Shown piece by piece: positions 43,784 to 52,400 of a stretch of DNA of 64,000 nucleotides. The DNA lies in assembly GCF_006265225.1 (NCBI RefSeq), contig NZ_VDCS01000013.1, forward strand, positions 1 through 64,000, given 5' to 3'. The translations under genes and the position numbers were made by a program. Every line of letters begins with the position of its first letter. Within the stretch, counting starts at the first letter, position 1. Source of the DNA: Allotamlana fucoidanivorans (GTDB lineage Bacteria > Bacteroidota > Bacteroidia > Flavobacteriales > Flavobacteriaceae). The notes below the pieces were generated by a model. That model had not been told where the DNA came from. It saw only the letters and a list, made by a program, of their open reading frames with translations, and ran no database searches.

Positions 43784-44962
43784 ATGAAGTTAATTTTAAG
43801 GCCTATAGTATTAGGTGTTTTTTTATGTTTTAATTTGGTCATATCACAGGAAGAATTAAAACTAACGGTTAAAGATAGCATGGTAACAAGTTCTTGGATG
43901 GTTGGACTCGGTTACAATTTTGTAGATGAATCGGGAGATATTTATGTTAAGCCTTTAGAGGTGAATAATCATTTAAACGCGGTTGCTTTTCCGTCAAGAA
44001 TTAGTATTGGACGTTATTTTGAAAATGGTCTAGGAATTGAATTAATAGGAACTTATAATAAGTATAAAGTTGGTCAAAATATTAATGGAAATCCTAATCC
44101 GGTTGAATCTGATTATTACGGAATAGATTCTAGGGTGTCCTATGATTTGAATAAAATATTTGGTGAAACAGGCTGGTTTGATCCTTATGTCGGGGTAGGT
44201 TTAGGGTATACCGATTCTGATAATACACCCAAAGGTACATTTAATGGTGTTGTTGGATTTAGAACTTGGTTGTCTGATCATTGGGGTTTTGATTTTAGTT
44301 CTTCAGGTAAATGGCGACTAGGCGGGGTAGGTACAGATCATGTACAGCATGCCGCAGGTGTAGTTTATAGGTTTGGCATTAAAAAAGAATTAACGAAAAA
44401 AGGCCTTCAAAAAGCTGAATTGAAGGAATCTATAGCAAAAGAAAATCAAAGAAAATTAGATTCTATTGAACGTATTAATAAAAAGAAAGAAGCTGAGGCT
44501 TTAGCCTTTCAAAGGGAAGCAGAAAGAAAAAAACAGTTAGCAAAAGAAAAGGAGGAAGAGAGGCAGCGAGAAATCCTAGCTCGTAAGGAGCAGGTTGAGA
44601 ATGATATAAGTAATTTGGGTGTGGTGTATTTTAAATTTGATTCGTTTACTTTAACTAATGATTCAAAACAAGTGTTAGATGCATTGATTTCAATTTTAGA
44701 AAATCATAAAGAAGTTAATCTGAAAATTAACGGACACACGGATTCTCGTGGTACTAGAGAATATAATCAGAAACTTTCAGAAACACGGGCAAATGCTGTG
44801 AAAGATTATTTGATAGGTAAAGGAATAAATGATTCCAGAATAGAAAGTGAAGGATTTGGAGAATCACAATTATTAAATGATTGTGATGGAAGTAAACCTT
44901 GTACTGACGCTAAGCATGGCATTAATAGAAGGATAGAAAGTGTTGTGGTGTTTTCAGATTAA
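43784..44962 (+). CDS. OmpA-family outer-membrane protein with a coiled-coil linker
   Basis: A 392-residue protein. A leader (to about LVISQ) is followed by an eight-strand-type barrel (about 30-200: FVDESGDIYVKPLE; YVGVGLGYTDSD), a Lys/Glu-rich coiled coil (about 205-275: REAERKKQLAKEKEEERQRE), and a C-terminal OmpA domain binding peptidoglycan (VYFKFDSFTLTNDSKQVLDA; NGHTDSRGTREYNQKLSETR). The long coiled coil could span part of the periplasm. It probably links outer membrane and cell wall. Confidence 0.93.
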   Translation: MKLILRPIVLGVFLCFNLVISQEELKLTVKDSMVTSSWMVGLGYNFVDESGDIYVKPLEVNNHLNAVAFPSRISIGRYFENGLGIELIGTYNKYKVGQNINGNPNPVESDYYGIDSRVSYDLNKIFGETGWFDPYVGVGLGYTDSDNTPKGTFNGVVGFRTWLSDHWGFDFSSSGKWRLGGVGTDHVQHAAGVVYRFGIKKELTKKGLQKAELKESIAKENQRKLDSIERINKKKEAEALAFQREAERKKQLAKEKEEERQREILARKEQVENDISNLGVVYFKFDSFTLTNDSKQVLDALISILENHKEVNLKINGHTDSRGTREYNQKLSETRANAVKDYLIGKGINDSRIESEGFGESQLLNDCDGSKPCTDAKHGINRRIESVVVFSD

Positions 44963-45009
44963 ATAAAGAACATGTTGGTAGTAAAAAATATCTTAGGGAG
45001 CTAAAAAAG

Positions 45010-45045
45010 TCAAAAGGATTAACTAATTTTTTAGTCCTTTTTTGA
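45010..45045 (+). terminator. Terminator after the OmpA-family gene
   Basis: AAAAGGA (45012-45018) pairs with TCCTTTT (45035-45041), with an inner ACT/AGT extension, ending in a T-run. Confidence 0.65.
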
Positions 45046-45169
45046 TTAATATATGTCGTTGAAAGGTATTGAAATGTTAAAAAAACATGCGTTTTGTCGA
45101 ATAAAATAGTTTTTAAGCGAGTTTTGATCTAGTTTCGTAGGAAAGTTAATCCCAAATTTGACTAAAAAC

Positions 45170-45991
45170 ATGAAGACCTTAAAACTTATTTTATTATGCC
45201 TTTTTGTATCTACACACTCATTTGCTAATGTGTCACCTAAAGAAAAGGACGCGTTAATTGCTTTATATAAGGCAACAAACGGTCATAACTGGAATTCCAC
45301 GTGGGATTTAGAAGCTCCTGTAGAAACTTGGCACGGCGTTAAGTTGGACAGCGAAAAAGTGGTTGAAATTAATCTTCAGTTCAATAATCTAGATGGTCAT
45401 TTACCAAATGAGATAGGCGATTTATTGTATTTAAGAAAAATGAATTTAGGATTCAATAAATTAAAAGGCACTATTCCTTCAAGTATAAAAAACTTACTTG
45501 ATTTAAAAGTATTAGAATTATTCATGAATGGTTTTGAAGGGAAAATCCCTTCGGAATTAGGTAAATTAAGAGATTTAGAATCACTAAAACTGTATAGCAA
45601 TAAGTTTTCGGGAGAAATACCAACAGAACTCATGGAACTAAAAAACCTGAAAGAACTGTTGTTAGGAAGCAACTATTTAACAGGTCATATTCCCAATGAA
45701 ATCTATGCATTATCAAAATTAGAAAAATTGAGTTTAATGGATAACAAAATGGATGGTGAAATTCCAGTTGAAATTGCGCAATTAAAAAACCTGCAAGAAC
45801 TATTGTTGTCTACAAATCAATTTACTGGAAATTTACCAATTGAATTCATGCAAATGGATAAGCTTAGTACTATTATGGTAAGTGACAACAACTTGAATAT
45901 GGAATATATTAGTGTATCAGGTAATCAGCCTGTATTTAATAAAATGGATTTGCAAAGTGCTACTGCAACCATGGACATAGAAAAGGAGTAA
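45170..45991 (+). CDS. Secreted leucine-rich-repeat protein (plant-type LRR)
   Basis: A 273-residue protein. I take the ATG at 45170, which gives the leader MKTLKLILLCLFVSTHSFA, over a TTG four codons earlier. An N-terminal cap (DALIALYKATNGHNWNSTWD) is followed by about seven 24-residue LRRs with the plant-type pattern LxxLxLxxNxLxGxIPxxI (LRKMNLGFNKLKGTIPSSI; LEKLSLMDNKMDGEIPVEI). It is probably an exported or surface adhesive or protein-binding protein. No sorting domain is present. Function unknown. Confidence 0.85.
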   Translation: MKTLKLILLCLFVSTHSFANVSPKEKDALIALYKATNGHNWNSTWDLEAPVETWHGVKLDSEKVVEINLQFNNLDGHLPNEIGDLLYLRKMNLGFNKLKGTIPSSIKNLLDLKVLELFMNGFEGKIPSELGKLRDLESLKLYSNKFSGEIPTELMELKNLKELLLGSNYLTGHIPNEIYALSKLEKLSLMDNKMDGEIPVEIAQLKNLQELLLSTNQFTGNLPIEFMQMDKLSTIMVSDNNLNMEYISVSGNQPVFNKMDLQSATATMDIEKE

Positions 45992-46013
45992 TTACATTAT
46001 AAATTTAGTTTTT

Positions 46014-46040
46014 AAGCCATCGTTTAGATGGCTTTTTTTT
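46014..46040 (+). terminator. Terminator after the LRR gene
   Basis: AAGCCATC (46014-46021), loop GTTTA, GATGGCTT (46027-46034), then eight or more T. A perfect stem just before the next small gene. Confidence 0.85.
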
Positions 46041-46052
46041 ATATTGGGTAAT

Positions 46053-46238
46053 ATGATAATTGAGCATTATTTTACCTGTCCTCATTGCTGGCAACGTATT
46101 TCTGTTCTTATAGATAAAACAATTTCAGAACAGCAATACATAGAAGATTGTGAAGTATGTTGTAACCCATTTCTATTAAAAATACGTTTTAAAAATTCAG
46201 AACTAACAGGTTTTCAGGCTATAAGTATTGAACAATAA
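46053..46238 (+). CDS. CPXCG-motif cysteine-rich small protein
   Basis: A 61-residue protein if started at the ATG at 46053 (MIIEHYFTCPHCWQRI), the start that fits the family; a TTG three codons upstream also exists. Two Cys pairs, CPHC and CEVC, form a probable zinc ribbon. These small proteins are widespread and of unknown function. It lies 12 bases after a terminator and ends just upstream of the tRNA promoter. Confidence 0.82.
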   Translation: MIIEHYFTCPHCWQRISVLIDKTISEQQYIEDCEVCCNPFLLKIRFKNSELTGFQAISIEQ

Positions 46239-46256
46239 TATTTTGTTAATTTATGC

Positions 46257-46286
46257 TTGCAAAATCTAAAAAGGATTGTATATTTG
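46257..46286 (+). promoter_or_regulatory. Promoter of the initiator tRNA gene
   Basis: TTG (46257-46259), 19 bases, then TATATTTG (46279-46286): an exact match to the Bacteroidota consensus. The tRNA begins 12 bases after the -7 box. Confidence 0.85.
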
Positions 46287-46297
46287 CAGTCCAATAT

Positions 46298-46370
<73 letters not shown>

Positions 46371-46377
46371 CAAAGTA

Positions 46378-46407
46378 AGAGAATCTAGAAATAGGTTCTC
46401 TTTTTTT
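46378..46407 (+). terminator. Terminator after the tRNA gene
   Basis: AGAGAATC (46378-46385) pairs with GGTTCTCT (46394-46401) including one T-G pair, then a T-run. The following bases to 46614 hold no gene that I can see. Confidence 0.75.
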
Positions 46408-46614
46408 ATAGTTCCATTTATGTCTATATATCTAGTGAGAGAGTGGCATATGTAGAATAAAAATGAATGCCTTTAATTTGACCAGTCTTAATAAAGAAAA
46501 CGGAATGTGTTTTATATCAACCGAATCATCCAGAGCTTAGGTGTTTATTGTGACTGAACAATAGAGTAGTGATAAAGTTCATGAGAAACCTGGACAGCAT
46601 GGTTTTCTGCTCAA

Positions 46615-48159
46615 TCAATAGTATTTCCAAAAATCAACTTGGGTTCTCTTTCCGTCCGCTAAATCACCCAGTTCAACAGCTTTTGTTTTCATTTCTTTTC
46701 TAAGCTGTTCTACTAGTTCAGTGTATTCAGGGAAATCGGCTAAATTAAATGTCTCCCAAGGATCTTTTGTGATGTTAAACAATTGTGTTACTCTTGATCC
46801 GGCAATAAAATCTCCCTTCTTATTGTTGCTGTCAGGAGCCCTTACATACTCTATGAGTTTATAATCTCCTTTTCTAAAGGCTCGTTGATGTTGGCGGTAG
46901 GCATGATAAGTATAATCTCTAACTTGATTGACCTCATGATTTATAATTGGCACTAAACTTTTACCCGTAACAGAGCCTGGTGTTTTTATACCAGCCATAT
47001 CACACAGTGTTGGAAAGATATCATAATTATAACAAAAGGCTTTTTCTCGTCGTCCCTTATTTGAGGTATCAAGGAAACCACCAGAAATAATAAATGGAAT
47101 ATGTATGCCATCTTCATCATAAATATTTTGTTTACCTATTAATCCATGATTACCAACTGCCAAGCCGCTATCACCTGCTACCACAATGATGCTATTGTCA
47201 TATTGACCACTTTCTTTTAAGGCTGTAATAACCCGACCTATTTGAGCATCGAGATGCGTGATGATGGCATAATAGTCTGAAAGCTGTTTCTGGGCTACTT
47301 GCTTTGTTCTTGGCCAAGGTGCTAATTGTTCGTCACGTAAAACGATATGTCCATTATCAAAAGGGTGTTGTAACATATGGGATGGAGGTAACGCTATGTC
47401 AGCTTCAGGGTACATATCTTTATATGCTTTTGGAGCCTGTCGTGGGTCATGCGGAGCATGAAAGGCTAAGTACATAAAGAACGGTTTCTTTTTTTCGCTG
47501 TAGGAAGAGATAAAATCTATGGCGCCATTCGCTATGACTTCAGAACTGTGTGGCCCATCAGTTTCTGTTCCTGTAGGGCCTCTTTTATCATTTTTGGTAA
47601 CGGGTCTTCGTACTTCTTTACCATTTTCATCCCAATTAATAAGAAATGCGTTTTCTTTTGGATAATTGCCAGCTTTGTTCCATTGAGAAAAAGGCATTCT
47701 GAAATGGTCTTGTAGATAGACAGGTTTTCCCATAACTAATCCCCCAGAAGTAAAGCCACGGGCAAGAGATTGCGTGTCCTGATGCCATTTACCAACATGG
47801 TAAGCGTAATATCCAGCATTCATAAAAGCTTCTCCCATCATGGTATGATTTGTTGGGATATTGTTGCCTATACCATCTAAGTCAAATAAATGCCGCCCTG
47901 TAAGTAACATAGCTCTACTTGGTATGCAGGTTGCTCCACTAAAAGCTCCCATTAAATAGGCGTTTGTAAAGCTGATTCCTGTATAAGCCAGATTATCTAA
48001 GTTTGGAGTACTTAAAGCTTGACCTCCAAGCGCATGAACACCTGTAAATCGATGATCATCAGTGTAAATCATAATTACGTTTGGCTTCTTGTTTTTCTGA
48101 GCTACTAATTTTGGTAGTACTGCAATTATTAAGATAATGCACAATATGATTTTTTTCAT
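46615..48159 (-). CDS. Secreted S1-family sulfatase of the glucan locus
   Basis: A 514-residue secreted enzyme (leader to about KLVAQ). Metal-binding start NVIMIYTDDHRFTG, formylglycine motif T-C78-I-P-S-R (CXPXR class), YHVGKWH, and VAGDSGLAVGNHG are all intact, so it should be active on a sulfate ester. The type resembles choline-sulfatase or heparan/iduronate-like S1 enzymes; the substrate is unknown. Laminarin is not sulfated, so it may serve a different glycan or a decayed neighbouring locus. Confidence 0.9.
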   Translation of the reverse strand: MKKIILCIILIIAVLPKLVAQKNKKPNVIMIYTDDHRFTGVHALGGQALSTPNLDNLAYTGISFTNAYLMGAFSGATCIPSRAMLLTGRHLFDLDGIGNNIPTNHTMMGEAFMNAGYYAYHVGKWHQDTQSLARGFTSGGLVMGKPVYLQDHFRMPFSQWNKAGNYPKENAFLINWDENGKEVRRPVTKNDKRGPTGTETDGPHSSEVIANGAIDFISSYSEKKKPFFMYLAFHAPHDPRQAPKAYKDMYPEADIALPPSHMLQHPFDNGHIVLRDEQLAPWPRTKQVAQKQLSDYYAIITHLDAQIGRVITALKESGQYDNSIIVVAGDSGLAVGNHGLIGKQNIYDEDGIHIPFIISGGFLDTSNKGRREKAFCYNYDIFPTLCDMAGIKTPGSVTGKSLVPIINHEVNQVRDYTYHAYRQHQRAFRKGDYKLIEYVRAPDSNNKKGDFIAGSRVTQLFNITKDPWETFNLADFPEYTELVEQLRKEMKTKAVELGDLADGKRTQVDFWKYY

Positions 48160-48352
48160 TCTTTCTTTGATTTATACTGCGTTATAAAAGTTTAAAAAAT
48201 ATTGGTTTTTTAAACTAGATAAAAATAACGCAAGTTTTAAAAAAATCATGTAAAATCATCTGGGTTATAACGATATTTGACCATATCTTATTAAGTAAAA
48301 ACTATAATTGTTAGTTGCAGCTGTTTTTAAACAACGAAAAATAATAAGTTAG

Positions 48353-49354
48353 CTGTTCAGGTGTGTTTTGTTTTCTTATGATAAGGTAAAAAAAGAGGTG
48401 TTGATTAGTCAAGCACTCTTTTCAGAACTGGAATTCAACAACCAAGAGACTTATGCTAGATTGGATATAAGAGCTAATTATTTTCAAAAGTTTAATGCGT
48501 TTATCCTTGAACCAAGATTAAATATACGGCAGAAGTTGTCACATCTGTTTGCTGTTAAATTACAAGGTGAGTTTAAAAACCAATCGGTTACACAGATTAT
48601 AGACTTTCAAGATGATTTTTTAGGGGTTGAAAACAGACGATGGATTTTAGCCAATACTAAAAATGTACCTATCTCAAAAAGTAAACAGGCTTCTTTGGGT
48701 TTTGAGTACAATCATCGTAATTGGATTTTGGATGTTGAGGGCTATTATAAGGTGGTAAATGGTATTACCCTTTCTAATGAGGGGTTTTATAATAATTTTC
48801 AGTATTTAAAGGCTTCGGGCCGTTATAAGGTAAAAGGGCTTGAGTTTCTTGTTAATAAAACAGCGAGTCATTACAGTACGTGGCTGAGTTATACTTATAG
48901 TGTAAATGATTATGAGTTTAAAATTTTAAATCCGCCCGTGTTCCCCAATAATATGGATATCAGGCATTCTGTGTCCTTAGCTTTTAATTATAATATTTTA
49001 GAACCATTAGAGATTTCTTTAGGAGGTATTTGGCGTTCGGGAAAACCTTATACCAAACCCGTTGAAGGTCATGAAACCATTCAGAATGGTAATGATATTG
49101 TTGTGAATTATGGTGATCCTAATCGCGACAACCTTGAAGATTTTATGCGATTGGATGCTTCATTAAATTATGGTTTTAACCTCAGTAAAGGTATGATATC
49201 TTCAGTGCGTGTTGGCGTTATTAATATTTTGAATAGAAAGAATGTTATAAATACCTACTATGAAGTTAATCCTGAGGATTCAAGTTCTGCTATAGCGATT
49301 GAAAATAAATCGTTAGGATTGACACCAAATGTTAGCTTTAGATGCCATTTTTAA
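48353..49354 (+). pseudogene. TonB-dependent receptor remnant (C-terminal barrel only)
   Basis: About 330 codons of TonB-receptor barrel are open, from a stop just before 48353 to 49354. Strand motifs are clear (TYARLDIRANYFQKFNAFIL; FEYNHRNWILDVEGYYK; ISLGGIWRSGKPYTK; RVGVINILNRKNVINTYY), ending in the receptor-type terminal strand NVSFRCHF. The signal peptide, plug domain and N-terminal barrel are missing and no ATG fits; only a TTG at 48368. It cannot form a working receptor and marks a deleted SusC-like or TonB gene at this locus. Confidence 0.85.
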
Positions 49355-49385
49355 GATGAGCTTATGCCTTATAAAACTACCATAA

Positions 49386-49419
49386 CAAAAAAGCCTACCA
49401 AGCGTATACCTGATAGACT
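49386..49419 (-). terminator. Terminator after the GH81 gene
   Basis: Read on the minus strand, AGTCTATCA, a 10-base loop and TGGTAGGCT pair over nine positions using two G-U pairs, then a run of U. It ends the GH81 transcript. Confidence 0.7.
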
Positions 49420-49444
49420 TTCTTCTAACTACTAAACTAAAAAA

Positions 49445-52400
49445 CTATTTTTTAATCAATTTAATGGTTGTACTGCCTGCTTCTGTACTTACCTGAGCGA
49501 AATACAAACCAGAAGGGAGTGGTGTACCATCAATATTTGTGATGCTGTTATCGGCGTTTAAACTTAGCACTTGTTTTCCCAAAGCGTTATAAACTTGAAT
49601 GGATGTTATGTTTGTTGAACTGTTGATAGTCCACATACTAAAACTTGGATTAGGATACACCTTGAAATCTTCTAATTTTGGTTTATCAAGACCCAAAGTA
49701 CAGTTGTCACCAACTTTATAAGAAAAATATTTAGTTACGGCTAAACCGCCTGCAAATGCAAATTTACAAGCATAACTAATGGTTGCTCCTGGTGTTTGTC
49801 CAGAAATGGTGGTTGTAAATGTTTTAGGTTCACCAGAAACCGCACTCATTGGGGTTTCACCAAAGGGTGATTCTTTCCATAAATAGGCAATAACACCGTC
49901 TTTATTATCTAATAATTCAAAGGTAAACGTGACATCTGTACCCGAAGTTTCAAAGTTATAATTGTAACCAATATCAAAAGAACCTTGCTGGGCATCAGCA
50001 CTTATTCCAGAGCAAGCGGTATTAGCGCTGGTTAAAGTAGTGGCTTGAAGGATAATAGGATTGTTGGTGGCTTCATTTCCAGCTAAGTCAGAAGCCGAAA
50101 TAGAAAACGTATAAGAGGTTTCAGGTTGTAAGGCGGCTATTACTAAAGCTTTTTGAACGCCAGATTCACCAGTTAAGCCATCAGATCCTGTGTCAAAAGA
50201 AACATTATAAACTACCGTACCAGAATTGTCTGTTGCGTTTAATAGCAGCTCAACTGAGTTTGAGGTTACAGTACCAATTGAAGCTGTAAAATTTGTCGGA
50301 GCTTCTGTGTCATTATCACCTGAACAATCTGAACCAACTACATAGTCTACATATTCTGTAACGGCTAAGCCTCCTGTGAATTCAAATTTACAGGCATAGC
50401 TAATGGTTTGTCCATTAGTTAATCCACTTAGAGTTTTGGTGAATTTATTGGTTTCAACAAAGTCCATGCCTGACTCCGCAAAAGGCGATTGCTGCCAGAG
50501 GTAAGCATTTCCAGAGAACTTATCATTATCAAGTAGCTCAAAAGTGACGATAACATCTGTACCAATGGTTTCAAAAGTACTTTTATAACCAATGGAGAAA
50601 GATCCTTGAAGGGCTCCGGTTCCTGTTTGTTCGCAGCGTTTTACTTCATCAATCGATATATTTACCGTTTGTGATGTGCCTTGGCCTCCAGCATCATCAA
50701 TGGCCTTAGCAGAAAGTTGGTGATTGCCAAGGCTTGCATTACTCCAAACGAAATTAAATGGAGCAGTACTATCTTCACCAATTTTTGTTATGCCATCATA
50801 GAACTCAACTAACGATACAGTACCGTCAAGGTCACTGGCTGTAGCCGAAATTGCTATGTCATCTCCTTCTTTAAATGAGGAGTTATTGGCCGGACTTGTT
50901 AACGACACCGTTGGAGTGGTATTTCCCGTTTGCGTAACCATGACTAAAACGGTGCTACTCGATGTATGTGAACCATCATCAACCGTAAGCTTGAGCTTGT
51001 AAATACCTTCTTCTAAATTAGAAATATTAGGAGACACAACAGTAGAGCTAGAGAAGTTTATAGCCGATGGTCCGTAAATTTGTTCCCAAGCATAATTCAA
51101 AACAGGAGTATCTGCATCGGTACTTTGAGAACCATCTAAAGTTGCTGTTGTTGCGGGCAAAATAACAGATACGTTATCTCCAGCATGGGCTACAGGTGGA
51201 TTATAAGCTAACGGACTAGAATAGCTAAAGGTTAATTTTCCTAAGTTAAATTCACCATTTGTGAAGGCTAATCTTAATGCATGTTTTCCTTTGTTTAGTT
51301 CTATATTATTAACGGTTTTGGTGGCCCAGGTAGACCAATTGGAGGTGCTTGTAGAGGGAACAGAAATGTCTGGACTGATTTTATCTCCGTCTATTTCAAG
51401 ATAAAATGGTCCACCGCCAGCACTGTTACCTGAGGCATATCTAAAATCCAAGTTATAGTTTCCAGCAGTTTGCACGTCAATAGTGTATTCTACCCATTCG
51501 CCCGATGCAATCCATCCAATAATTGCACCTTCGGAAGTGTCCGTAGCGGCATCTACATATTCTTCTGGTCTGAAATCACCTTCGTTGTTTTGAGACACAT
51601 CTACATAAGAAATACCCTGACCAACACCACCTTCAAATTTGTCATAGTGCCCAGCTTCAATAGTTCCTGGGATTTCTATAGCCGTTCCCGAATAAGGAAC
51701 TTGATCTCCAACTTGAATAGTAATAATATTTGTGATATTAAATTTAGATCCGTCATACACTTTGGCATACATACCGTGATTACCAAGGGTAAGATTTGAA
51801 GCTTTCATTTCATATGGACTATTTTGAATTTCGCCTAAGAGATTCGTTCCATCAAAAAATTCAACTTTTGTAATTCCAGTTCCCGATGTTTGTACAGTTA
51901 AATTAACACTGCCATTAGGAAAGGCCAGGTTGAAGTCTGACGACATGATTCCTGAAACACTAGCGTCTTTGTTGGTTGCCATTTGATATGCTGGTACATC
52001 TAGTTTAAAACCATCAGAAAAGGTAACCGTAATGGGAGCACTGGAATAGTTATGCGCTACATAGGTCTTGTCGCCATCTTTACTAAAAACCGCGGCAATA
52101 GGGTAATCAGCGGTTAATGTTGCGTCAAGGGTTCCCATGGCGTTCATGGCATGTAACCAATGATAGGTTTGAACATCAGATACACCGAATTTCATAATTC
52201 TATCTGGGTATGCGTTGTACAGGTCAATAGCTGTTTGAGGATCAATAAAAGTTAAATATTTCCAGATGGTATCATGCCAAAGGTTAGGATTGGTACTTGA
52301 GGTGCTCAATATTTCAGTGTATGTTTTTAACTCATCCCAAATTTTTTGAACATAAGCTTTGTTTTGACCTAAGTATAAAGAACCACCATGCATGGGGTAT

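Noticed and set aside
45170-45991. Repeats in the LRR gene as a DNA repeat or CRISPR-like array
   Set aside because: The periodicity is at the protein level (24 residues) with varied DNA; no spacers. No CRISPR array is seen anywhere in the window.
51470-51799. A 109-codon plus-strand frame inside the GH81 gene
   Set aside because: Antisense shadow of the CBM6 coding part; composition gives no support.
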